From an uncultured Collinsella sp. (GTDB lineage Bacteria > Actinomycetota > Coriobacteriia > Coriobacteriales > Coriobacteriaceae): 28,100 nucleotides of DNA. The DNA lies in assembly GCA_958348565.1 (NCBI GenBank), contig CATVZP010000020.1, positions 1-28,100 on the forward strand, in the 5' to 3' direction. The notes under the pieces are model-generated. The model saw only the letters and a list, made by a program, of their open reading frames with translations, did no database searches and was not told the origin of the DNA. Shown here in pieces: positions 6,205 to 13,328 of this stretch. A program made the translations under genes and the position numbers. Each line of letters opens with the position of its first letter. Positions within the stretch are counted from its first letter, which is position 1.

Positions 6205-6882
6205 TTAGTCCAGGTCGTCGGCGGCGAAATTGTCAATCGGTGCGAAGGGATCGGCAACGGGGATAACCGGCTCGGCGACGGGCAGCGGCTCGGCAGCAGG
6301 AACGGTCACAGCCGGAGAAGCGGCGGAACCGACCGGCGTGGAAGCCATGAGATCGGACGGGAAGGAGTTCTGAGCATCGTCCATGAAGTGCTGGATGAGC
6401 TTGAGGTACTCGGCCTTGAACTCCTCGCGGGAAGCCTTAAGACGGTCGATCTCCTCAAGCTCGGCCTGCTTCTCGGTCAGGGCCTGGCGGATGACCTCGC
6501 GGGCCTTGGCGTCGGCCTCGTTGCGGATACGGTCGGCGTTCTCGTTGGCATCGTTGACGATGCCCTCGGCGGTCTGCTGGGCAGCAATCAGGGCAGCGGA
6601 AATCTGGCGCTCCTGAGCGGAGAAGTCGGGTGCAGGAGCGGCGACGGGCGCGGCAGGGACGGCCTGAGCGGCAGCATCCTGAGCCTGAACGAGCTGGGCC
6701 TGCGTATCGGCGAGCTGCTGCTCGGTGGCAGTCAGACGACCCTTAAGATCGACGATCTTGGCGAGCATGGCGTCGACCTCGGAGGACAGGGTCTCCAGGA
6801 AGACGTCGACCTCGGCGGGATCGTAGCCGCGCTTGGCCTCAGAGAAGGTCTGAGCCTGAATGTCAGCAGGGGTAATAGCCAT
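6205..6882 (-). CDS. divIVA: DivIVA-domain cell division/polarity protein
   Basis: 225 residues. The N-terminus carries the DivIVA lipid-binding segment (ITPADIQAQTFSEAKRGYDPAEVDVFLE, about 3-30) and a first coiled coil (about 31-70). An Ala/Pro-rich hinge (about 73-88) separates this from a second long coiled coil (about 90-168), and the tail is Ala/Pro/Val-rich and acidic. DivIVA marks curved membranes at poles and septa and in actinobacteria directs wall growth. The start has AAAGGAG about 9 bases upstream. It is the last gene of the ftsZ-distal block (pgeF-yggS-sepF-yggT-divIVA), its usual place in Gram-positive bacteria, and is followed by a terminator. Confidence 0.9.
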   Translation of the reverse strand: MAITPADIQAQTFSEAKRGYDPAEVDVFLETLSSEVDAMLAKIVDLKGRLTATEQQLADTQAQLVQAQDAAAQAVPAAPVAAPAPDFSAQERQISAALIAAQQTAEGIVNDANENADRIRNEADAKAREVIRQALTEKQAELEEIDRLKASREEFKAEYLKLIQHFMDDAQNSFPSDLMASTPVGSAASPAVTVPAAEPLPVAEPVIPVADPFAPIDNFAADDLD

Positions 6883-6944
6883 AACAAGTTCTCCTTTATC
6901 TTCGCCTTGGCGCCGTGCGCCCGACGTGAGTTACTAAGCCAGTT

Positions 6945-7226
6945 TTATATGAGTATACCTATAAGAAGTTGCAGAACCAGCTTCTGCACCAACTGCAACG
7001 CAATAATCGCAACGACCGGTGAAAAATCGACGCCGCCCATGGGCGGAATAAACCGGCGGAACAAATTGAGCCACGGGCCGCACACGCTATCGAGAACAAC
7101 GGCGATATCCTGTAGCAATCCGCCCTGTTTCATAGGGATCCACGTCATAAGGCAGTAGACAACGATGAGCGTGGAGTAGAAGTTGAACAGCGTATTGACC
7201 AGCTGGACAATGGTGTAGATGTTGAT
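6945..7226 (-). CDS. yggT: YggT-family membrane protein with non-standard start codon
   Basis: About 93 residues with two hydrophobic segments (about 5-27 and 67-92) around the amphipathic YggT core WIPM...LFRRFIPPMGGVDFSPVVA. The family (YlmG in Gram-positives) affects septation and nucleoid placement. Its position between sepF and divIVA supports the call. Homology continues upstream of the first ATG (7148), and no ATG, GTG, TTG or CTG exists in frame near the sepF stop codon. GAGGAG (7233-7238) lies exactly 6 bases before an ATC (7224-7226), with an ATT at 7230-7232, so translation probably begins at one of these rare codons. Beginning at 7148 would remove the first membrane segment. A sequencing error (ATG to ATC) is also possible. 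Confidence 0.7.
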   Translation of the reverse strand: MNIYTIVQLVNTLFNFYSTLIVVYCLMTWIPMKQGGLLQDIAVVLDSVCGPWLNLFRRFIPPMGGVDFSPVVAIIALQLVQKLVLQLLIGILI

Positions 7227-7247
7227 GAGAATCTCCTCGTCTTGTCT

Positions 7248-7973
7248 TTACTTAAGGTAGCCGTCGGCACGGAGCTTGTTGAGGTCCGAATCCTTGACCT
7301 CGCAACCGGCGGGCAGCACCATAAACACGCGATCGCCAACCTCTTTAACGGTGGCACCCAGGCCGCAGGCAAACCCGTAAGAGAAGTCCAGGACGCGCTT
7401 GGCGACCTCGGTACGAACGCCCACAAAAATCAGCGCGACAGGCTGCTTGGTACGCACGCGGCGCACGACGGTCTCCACGTCGTCATAGCTCTCGGGGCGC
7501 AGGACATAGGCCGGCAGCTGCGGCGTAGCGTTGATGATGTTGCTCGCATACGCCGAGGCATCGCTCGGTGAGGGAGCAGGTGCGGGGGCAGCAGCGCGGG
7601 CACGCGTGCTCTCGGCGTAGCTCGACGGCGTGTCGTAGGCACCGGGACGATAACCGCCCGCAACCGTCTCCTGCGAGCGCGATGGCGGGTTGTAGGTCGT
7701 AGCATGGCGAGAATCGTCGCCGACCAGCTGACCGGAGCGCGTGTACACGGCCACCGACTCGGCCTCGCCGCGGCGCGTCTGACCCAACAGGCCGTTGCTC
7801 GGCTCATCCTGGGTGTAGAAGCCCTCGCCCGAGGCACCGCTGTAACCGTTGTTCTGGTAGCCGTCGTCATAGCCATCATCGTAGCCGTAGTCGTCGTCCT
7901 GACCATAACCCTGGTCGTAACCCTGCTGGCCGCCCAGGTGCATCTTATTTTTAATCTCGTCAAGGAAGCCCAT
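7248..7973 (-). CDS. sepF: SepF, FtsZ-associated septum protein
   Basis: 241 residues. MGFLDEIKNKM (1-11) is the amphipathic membrane-targeting helix. The C-terminal SepF domain (about 155-225) contains VLDFSYGFACGLGATVKEVG and DRVFMVLP, matching the family's dimerising FtsZ-binding fold. SepF anchors FtsZ to the membrane; with no FtsA gene here it is likely the main tether. The middle (about 12-150) is an unusually long low-complexity linker; residues 19-53 hold eight Tyr among Gly, Asp and Gln. The start at 7973 has AGAGGAC upstream and gives the conserved N-terminus. The gene is 60 bases from yggS and 21 bases from the ATC proposed as the yggT start. Confidence 0.9.
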   Translation of the reverse strand: MGFLDEIKNKMHLGGQQGYDQGYGQDDDYGYDDGYDDGYQNNGYSGASGEGFYTQDEPSNGLLGQTRRGEAESVAVYTRSGQLVGDDSRHATTYNPPSRSQETVAGGYRPGAYDTPSSYAESTRARAAAPAPAPSPSDASAYASNIINATPQLPAYVLRPESYDDVETVVRRVRTKQPVALIFVGVRTEVAKRVLDFSYGFACGLGATVKEVGDRVFMVLPAGCEVKDSDLNKLRADGYLK

Positions 7974-8033
7974 GGTTGTGTCCTCTCGCGGTTTAGTGCA
8001 GGCGCTCTGATAATCAGTGCGCACTTCAGAGCC

Positions 8034-8771
8034 TTATTTTACTGCAAACTCCGGGCTAAATACTACCCTGCCCAGGCGAACGAGCGTAGAGCCTTCCTCA
8101 AGGGCAGGCTCAAAGTCCTCGCTCATGCCGCAGGAAAGTTCGGGCAGGCTCAGGTCGGAGTGCGTCGCCTCAAGCTCATCCCTTAGTTCGCGAAGTCCGG
8201 CAAAAGTGCGGCGCGCCACATTCTTATTCCCCCGGGGCGCCATAGTCATAAGGCCCTGCACACAAATTCCCTCAAGCTCCGCAAGCTCACCTGCGGCGTC
8301 TCGGACCTCGTCGGGCGAAAAGCCGCCCTTGGACTCCTCGCCGCTCACATTGACCTCGATCAGCACGCGCTGGGGGCCGGAGAGCTCGCCCGCCTCAATC
8401 TTGCGGACCGCACGGCTCGAGATGGCCTGAGCCAAATGCAGCGAGCTTACCGAATGAATCAGCTCGGCCGAGCCCAGAACCGCATTGATCTTGTTGGTCT
8501 GCAGGTTGCCGATCATATCGAAGCGCACCTCGGGTAGCTCCGGATGCTCTACGAGGCCCGCAAGCTTGCGAACGAGCTCCTGCGGGCGGTTCTCGGCAAA
8601 ATGGCGATACCCCGCCTGAATAGCGGCAACGGTCTCATCAACGCCAACAGTCTTGGAGACGGCAATCAGGCGCGCGGCATCGTGGGGACGGCCCGCGCAA
8701 TCGAGTGCTGCATAAAAACGTTCGAGAATCTGCTCGCGGCGAGCGCGTATCAAGTCCAAATAGTTATCCAT
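8034..8771 (-). CDS. yggS: YggS/PROSC-type pyridoxal-phosphate homeostasis protein
   Basis: 245 residues, matching the single-domain alanine-racemase-like PLP-binding family (YlmE in Gram-positives). The PLP lysine is Lys40 in LIAVSKTV. HFAENRPQE (about 57-65), IGNLQTNK, and C-terminal CGMSEDFEPAL with VRLGRVVF follow in family order. The protein holds PLP and buffers amino-acid and B6 metabolism; it has no strong enzyme activity in known members. The ATG at 8771 is favoured over a TTG two codons upstream because GGAGG is 9 bases away from the ATG. It lies in its usual slot before sepF, but here phoU rather than pgeF precedes it. Confidence 0.9.
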   Translation of the reverse strand: MDNYLDLIRARREQILERFYAALDCAGRPHDAARLIAVSKTVGVDETVAAIQAGYRHFAENRPQELVRKLAGLVEHPELPEVRFDMIGNLQTNKINAVLGSAELIHSVSSLHLAQAISSRAVRKIEAGELSGPQRVLIEVNVSGEESKGGFSPDEVRDAAGELAELEGICVQGLMTMAPRGNKNVARRTFAGLRELRDELEATHSDLSLPELSCGMSEDFEPALEEGSTLVRLGRVVFSPEFAVK

Positions 8772-8821
8772 TGCCAATCGCCTCCGCAGACAGCCAAACT
8801 AGTAGTCCCATGCTAACGCAA

Positions 8822-8853
8822 GAGCGCGGCCTCGCATGTGCAAGGCCGCGCTC
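8822..8853. terminator. strong hairpin between phoU and yggS
   Basis: An 11-bp perfect, very GC-rich stem (GAGCGCGGCCT at 8822-8832 with AGGCCGCGCTC at 8843-8853) with a 10-base loop. It sits 38 bases past the phoU stop codon. There is no clear T-run on either strand, so it may be a weak terminator, attenuator or RNA-processing/stability hairpin separating phosphate genes from yggS-sepF-yggT-divIVA. Confidence 0.6.
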
Positions 8854-8891
8854 ACTTAGGTATTTACAATCTTTCGACGAACGGGGCCGCC

Positions 8892-9749
8892 CTACTCCTC
8901 GTCGTCCTCGGCGTCGTCCTCGTCCTCGAGGTGCTCGAGCAGGTAGCGGAGACCCTCGCTCACCTCGTTAGCGGGCACTTTGGCAACATAGTGTGCATCG
9001 ACGGCAGGCCTCATGATGACACCCTCGCCCGAAGGCACGCGCATGCTCTCAAGCTCATCCTCGTCCGTACGGGCGATATCGCCGGCAGTCATACGCTGTC
9101 CGGTCAAAAGGAAGGTCAGACGGCAGGCGGCATCGATCGAAATCGAGGCGATACGATCGAGGTAGCGCGAGACCATGATGGCGCGGCGCAGGTCGTCATA
9201 GTTGCTGTCGTCGTCCATAAAATCGCCCGTGTCCATGCGGTTAAAGGTGCGGAAGAACTTCTCGTACGCCGCATGCACCGGCTCGTCCTCGCCGGCCAGG
9301 TTGCAGATGATGGACATGTCGTTGGTGACGAGCGCAGAAAGTGACGAACCCAGCACCTGGTAAACAGCCTCGGCCTCGGCCTCGACCGTAGCGACGAGTT
9401 CCTGGGGCAGCGAGATGTCGGCCTTGACCATGTGACGCGTGGCGCGGCAGATCTGGCGAACCTTATCGGTCATGCGCTGCAGGTTAAAGTCGACGTAGAT
9501 GATCGTCTGCAGCAAGCGGAAGTCGGAGGCGACCGGCGACTGCGTAGCGATCAGGTTGTAGCACACGGCCTCCAAGTTGGCGCAGCGCGCATCGATCGAG
9601 AGCGTGCGCTTCTTGGTCTTGGTGGCGAGCTTGCGATCGTCGGTCACATAGGCCTTCACGGCGTCGTGAAGCGCCAGGTCTACAGCCTCGTAGATGCTCA
9701 GCATCTCGTGACGGGCTTCGATGAGCTGACGGGAAAACAGTTTGCGCAT
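8892..9749 (-). CDS. phoU: PhoU phosphate-signalling protein
   Basis: 285 residues, longer than the usual 215-235 because of a C-terminal extension. Residues 1-215 form the two PhoU three-helix repeats; N-terminal FSRQLIEARHEMLSIYEAVDLAL and the FNLQRMTDKVRQICR and YLDRIASISIDAA helices fit the family's metal-binding pattern. The remainder (about 216-285) is a separate region ending in a strongly acidic tail (EHLEDEDDAEDDEE). PhoU couples the Pst transporter to a sensor kinase and restrains phosphate uptake; no phoR/phoB pair is in this window. The ATG has GGAGTGA upstream. It follows pstB after 92 bases containing two small hairpins. Confidence 0.88.
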   Translation of the reverse strand: MRKLFSRQLIEARHEMLSIYEAVDLALHDAVKAYVTDDRKLATKTKKRTLSIDARCANLEAVCYNLIATQSPVASDFRLLQTIIYVDFNLQRMTDKVRQICRATRHMVKADISLPQELVATVEAEAEAVYQVLGSSLSALVTNDMSIICNLAGEDEPVHAAYEKFFRTFNRMDTGDFMDDDSNYDDLRRAIMVSRYLDRIASISIDAACRLTFLLTGQRMTAGDIARTDEDELESMRVPSGEGVIMRPAVDAHYVAKVPANEVSEGLRYLLEHLEDEDDAEDDEE

Positions 9750-9769
9750 GGTTCACTCCAATCAGTTGG

Positions 9770-9816
9770 GTGCGGTCATGCCGCCCGCACAGTGAATACG
9801 CACCGGACCAGGTCCG
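9770..9816. repeat. Two small hairpins between pstB and phoU
   Basis: GTGCGG (9770-9775) pairs with CCGCAC (9785-9790), and CGGACC (9804-9809) pairs with GGTCCG (9811-9816) around a single base. They fill the only sizeable gap within the pst-phoU series. Neither has a T-run, so they may influence mRNA stability or the ratio of PhoU to PstB rather than end transcription. Confidence 0.4.
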
Positions 9817-9841
9817 ATCGGCTTGGGACTAGTCGCACCGA

Positions 9842-10645
9842 TCAGCCAAAGCGGCCGGTGATATAGTCTTCCGTCCGTGAATCCACCGGGCTGGTGAAGA
9901 TCGCGTCGGTTTGACCATACTCGATGAGCGTGGCGGGCTCGCCGGCAACTTCCTGCAAGAAAAATGCGGTGTAGTCGCTAATACGAGCGGCCTGCTGCAT
10001 AGAATGCGTGACGATGATGATCGTCATCTCGGGCGCCAGCTCGGCCATCAGATCCTCGACCTTGGAGACGGACGTGGGGTCGATGGCGGAGCAGGGCTCG
10101 TCCATCAGAAGGACATCGGGCTGCACCGCAAGCACACGCGCAATGCACAGACGCTGCTGCTGACCGCCCGAGAGCGCCAAACCGTCCTTGTTGAGCTGAT
10201 TGGATACCTCTTTCCAGAGGTTGGCGCGCTTGAGCGATTCTTCCACGATGTCATCGAGGTCGCTTTTGCTAGTCACGCCCTGCAGACGAGGGCCAAAAGC
10301 GACATTCTCGTAGATGGATTTGGGAAACGGGTTGGGCTGCTGAAAAATCATGCCCACGCGGCGACGAAGGTCGACCGGGTCGACGCCCTCGGCATAGATA
10401 TCGTTGCCGTCAAGCGTCATGGTGCCCTCGACGCGGGTGCCCTCGATAAGGTCGTTCATACGGTTGATACAGCGCAAAAACGTCGATTTGCCGCAGCCCG
10501 AAGGACCGATAAACGAGGTGATGGCGTTTTTAGCGATGTTGAGGTCGAGCCCCGTCAGCGCATGAAAGTCACCGTACCAAAAGTTGAAATCCTTGGCCGT
10601 GATGGCCGCTTGCTCCAGCGTGGGAGCGGACTGATAGACGGACAT
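9842..10645 (-). CDS. pstB: PstB phosphate ABC transporter ATP-binding protein
   Basis: 267 residues, the standard PstB length. Walker A is GPSGCGKST (47-55), the Q-loop has Gln102 in FQQPNPFP, the ABC signature is LSGGQQQR (158-165), Walker B is VLLMDEP (178-184) and the switch histidine is His214. It hydrolyses ATP to drive high-affinity phosphate import through PstA/PstC. The stretch GMIFQQPNPFPKSIYENV is characteristic of PstB among ABC ATPases. The ATG has AAGGAG 5 bases upstream and lies 12 bases after the pstA stop codon, so the genes are cotranscribed. Confidence 0.97.
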   Translation of the reverse strand: MSVYQSAPTLEQAAITAKDFNFWYGDFHALTGLDLNIAKNAITSFIGPSGCGKSTFLRCINRMNDLIEGTRVEGTMTLDGNDIYAEGVDPVDLRRRVGMIFQQPNPFPKSIYENVAFGPRLQGVTSKSDLDDIVEESLKRANLWKEVSNQLNKDGLALSGGQQQRLCIARVLAVQPDVLLMDEPCSAIDPTSVSKVEDLMAELAPEMTIIIVTHSMQQAARISDYTAFFLQEVAGEPATLIEYGQTDAIFTSPVDSRTEDYITGRFG

Positions 10646-10657
10646 GGGACTCCTTAA

Positions 10658-11563
10658 CTAGCGGCGTTTGCGCGACAGATAACGCGCAAACAGGTTGAAA
10701 GCCAGAATAATCGCCATCAGCAAAAGCGCGGTGCCGTAAGCTGCGTTCATGTTGATGCCGTCATTGGCAAGCAGATAAAGGTGAACGGTCATGGGACGAC
10801 CGGAATCGAGCGGCGAAATAGGCAGGTTGATGGCCTGACCCATGGTGTAGAGCACCACGGCGGTCTCGCCGATGGCGCGGCCGATGGCAAGCACGATGCC
10901 GGTAGCGATGCGGCCAAAAGCCGAAGGAAGCACGATCTTGGAGACGACCTGCCACTTGGTGGCGCCCAGGCCATATGCACCCCAACGGATATAGCGCGGA
11001 ACGGCACGGATTGCCTCCTCGGTGGTACGCATGACGATGGGCAGCATCAGAAGTGCCAGTGCCAGGGCGGCCGAGACCATCGAAAGGCCCAGACCCATAG
11101 CCTCGACAAACAAGGCGTAGCCAAAGAGGCCCATAACGATGGAGGGTACCGAGGCCAAGGCATCGGCAGCATAGCGAATGATGTCGACAATCTTGCCCTG
11201 CTTGGCGTATTCGGCCAGATAGACCGCAGCCAGGACGGCAACCGGCGTGCAGATGAGCATGGCGAGCGCCGTCACGTAGACGGTCGAGACAATCGTGGGC
11301 CAAATGCCGCCTTCGGCGTTTACGCCCTGCGGCCAGCCGAAGATAAAGTCGAGCGAGATATGCGGCAGGCCGTTGATGACCACGTAGGCGATGATGGCAA
11401 TCAGCACCAGCGTGGTTATATAGGCCGCGGCGCGAAACACGCCGAGCATGATCTTGTTGGACAGGTCCTTGTTGATACGGCCCTTCTTGCCATGGGAAAG
11501 GGCACGCTTGATGCGCTCGCGCGAGGAGGTCGTATCGACCATCGTGTCAACGGAATCGGACAT
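10658..11563 (-). CDS. pstA: PstA phosphate ABC transporter permease
   Basis: 301 residues. A basic cytoplasmic N-terminus of about 50 residues leads into six membrane segments. The binding-protein-dependent permease loop is visible around EEAIRAVPRYIRWGAYGLGATKWQVVSKIVLPSAFGRI (about 190-227), the EAA motif that contacts PstB. The C-terminus ends in an Arg/Lys-rich tail (ARYLSRKRR). It forms the channel with PstC. GAGGGGG precedes the ATG, which lies only 3 bases after the pstC stop codon, implying translational coupling. Confidence 0.95.
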   Translation of the reverse strand: MSDSVDTMVDTTSSRERIKRALSHGKKGRINKDLSNKIMLGVFRAAAYITTLVLIAIIAYVVINGLPHISLDFIFGWPQGVNAEGGIWPTIVSTVYVTALAMLICTPVAVLAAVYLAEYAKQGKIVDIIRYAADALASVPSIVMGLFGYALFVEAMGLGLSMVSAALALALLMLPIVMRTTEEAIRAVPRYIRWGAYGLGATKWQVVSKIVLPSAFGRIATGIVLAIGRAIGETAVVLYTMGQAINLPISPLDSGRPMTVHLYLLANDGINMNAAYGTALLLMAIILAFNLFARYLSRKRR

Positions 11564-11566
11564 AGC

Positions 11567-12490
11567 CTACCCCCTCTTCTTGGAAATCAGGCGGACGATA
11601 CCCACCAGTGCAGCGGAGATGATAAACAGGACCACGCCCATGCCAAACAGAGCCGAGCGGTGCAGGCCCGAGGAATAACTCATGTCGAGCGCGATCTGAC
11701 TCGTGAGCGTCGAGATGGGGCTCGAGATGCTATCCGGAATGACCGGGGCGTTGCCCACGACCATCAGCACGGCCATGGTCTCACCGATGGCACGCCCCAT
11801 ACCCAAGACAATTGCATCGACGATGCCCAGCTTGGCTGCAGGAAGCACGACCTTGTAGATGGTCTGCCACTTGGTGGCACCCATGGCATAGGATGCCTCG
11901 CGAATGCCCATGGGAATGGAATTGAGGGCATCGATGGTGAGCGTGGTGATGGTGGGAACGATCATGATGGCGAGCACGAACCACGCCGTCAGCGCGCCAA
12001 AGCCAAGACCGCCGGTCAGCTGCGCGATAAACGGACGGATGATGACCATGCCAAAGAAGCCGTAGATGATGGAGGGGATGCCCGCCAGCAGGTCGACGGC
12101 GGGGCTGATGAGCCTGCGCACGCGCTTGCTGGCGATCTCGACCAGATACACAGCCGTGCCCACACCCAGGGGCACACCCATGGCGAGCGCACCGACAGTC
12201 ACCAGACCAGAACCCGCCAGCAGCGACATAATGCCGTAGTGGCCCTCAGAGGGCGCCCATGTAAAGCTAAAGAAGTCCGCCAGGCCGATGTCGGTAAAGA
12301 CCGGCAGCGCCGAGTACGTGGTAAAGACAAAAATCAGGATGACGGTGACGACCGCCAAGAACGCGCAGGCAAAGAAGATCCACTGCAGCGCCTTCTCCTT
12401 AAGATAGGTGCTGCGCGACACCAACGCCAACTCACGCTTTTTGGGCACCCGGGTCTCCTGCTCAATCTGGGGGGTTTCCTGTGCTTCCAC
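11567..12490 (-). CDS. pstC: PstC phosphate ABC transporter permease
   Basis: 307 residues with six membrane segments and the permease EAA loop NSIPMGIREASYAMGATKWQTIYKVVLPAAKLG in the second half. It pairs with PstA to form the phosphate channel. Start choice: no ATG is near. A GTG at 12488-12490 has GGAG 8 bases upstream and begins one base after the pstS stop codon; a second GTG at 12497-12499 would overlap the pstS stop but has its Shine-Dalgarno abutting it. The first is preferred; the difference is three residues. Confidence 0.93.
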   Translation of the reverse strand: MEAQETPQIEQETRVPKKRELALVSRSTYLKEKALQWIFFACAFLAVVTVILIFVFTTYSALPVFTDIGLADFFSFTWAPSEGHYGIMSLLAGSGLVTVGALAMGVPLGVGTAVYLVEIASKRVRRLISPAVDLLAGIPSIIYGFFGMVIIRPFIAQLTGGLGFGALTAWFVLAIMIVPTITTLTIDALNSIPMGIREASYAMGATKWQTIYKVVLPAAKLGIVDAIVLGMGRAIGETMAVLMVVGNAPVIPDSISSPISTLTSQIALDMSYSSGLHRSALFGMGVVLFIISAALVGIVRLISKKRG

Positions 12491-12491
12491 G

Positions 12492-13328
12492 CTACTCACT
12501 CCCCTTTCCGTCGTTGGTGACGGGAATAAAGCCCGCCTCGCGAATCTGCTTGTCCATCTTTTCGGACGTCACATAGTCGATGTAATCCTGCGCCTGCTGC
12601 GAAGGCGTCCCCTTCACAAAGAAGTAAAGGTCACGCGAGATGGGATAGCCGCCACTTGCGACCGTCTTCTCGGATGCCTCGACATGGTTGACCGAAACGG
12701 CCTTGACCGAGGTCTTGGCGTTGAGGCTCTCGACAAAACCCAGCGAGATGTAGCCAATGGCGCCACGCGAGCGAGACACGACATCGCGCACCTGGCCCGT
12801 GCCCGAAAGAACAGCCGAGCGGCGATCGAATGGCGTGCCGTCCATCACGATAGTGCGGAAGGCCTCGCGCGTACCGGACGCCTCGTCGCGGTTGATAACC
12901 TGAATCTTCAGGTCCTCTCCGCCGACTTCTTTCCAGTTGGTGATCTTGCCGGCGTAAATATCGCGGAGCTGCTCGGTCGAGAGATTGTCGACAGGGTTGT
13001 CGTCGTTCACGATGACTGCAATGCCGTCGTGTGCGATTACGATCGGGGTCAGGCCCAAATCCTGCTCGTCGGCATTGAGGCCACGAGACGAACTAGCGAT
13101 GTCGGCGGTGCCGGCGCTAACAGCTTCGATGCCAGCAGATGAGCCAAGGCCGGAGACGAGCACGTCGATGCCGGTCTCCTCTTTAAAGCCCTCGGCCGCG
13201 ATCTCGGCAATGGGAAGGCACGTCGTAGAGCCGGCAACGGTGATGGAAGAGGTAGAAGATCCCGAGGAGCAGGCGCACAGCGTGAGCGTGAGCACTGCTG
13301 CACTCAGGACCGATGCGATCTTTCTCAT
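12492..13328 (-). CDS. pstS: PstS phosphate-binding lipoprotein
   Basis: 278 residues. A lipoprotein signal is clear: MRKIAS, a hydrophobic core, and lipobox LCAC with the lipidated cysteine at residue 20. The mature part is a periplasmic-binding-protein fold with the PstS phosphate-site segments AGSTTCLPI (about 31-39), ASSSRGLN (about 77-84) and DEASGTREAF (about 150-159). It captures phosphate outside the membrane for PstCA. The ATG overlaps the pgeF stop codon (ATGA), and its own Shine-Dalgarno (GGCGTGA) is weak, so translation likely depends on ribosomes finishing pgeF. No separate promoter gap exists in front of it, unusual for a phosphate-regulated operon. The in-frame upstream extension lies over pgeF and is not a PstS sequence. 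Confidence 0.95.
   Translation of the reverse strand: MRKIASVLSAAVLTLTLCACSSGSSTSSITVAGSTTCLPIAEIAAEGFKEETGIDVLVSGLGSSAGIEAVSAGTADIASSSRGLNADEQDLGLTPIVIAHDGIAVIVNDDNPVDNLSTEQLRDIYAGKITNWKEVGGEDLKIQVINRDEASGTREAFRTIVMDGTPFDRRSAVLSGTGQVRDVVSRSRGAIGYISLGFVESLNAKTSVKAVSVNHVEASEKTVASGGYPISRDLYFFVKGTPSQQAQDYIDYVTSEKMDKQIREAGFIPVTNDGKGSE

Noticed and set aside
10781..12520. A 579-codon plus-strand open frame antisense to pstA and pstC
   Set aside because: Same type of GC-driven shadow; both permeases on the minus strand have full family motifs and ribosome binding sites.
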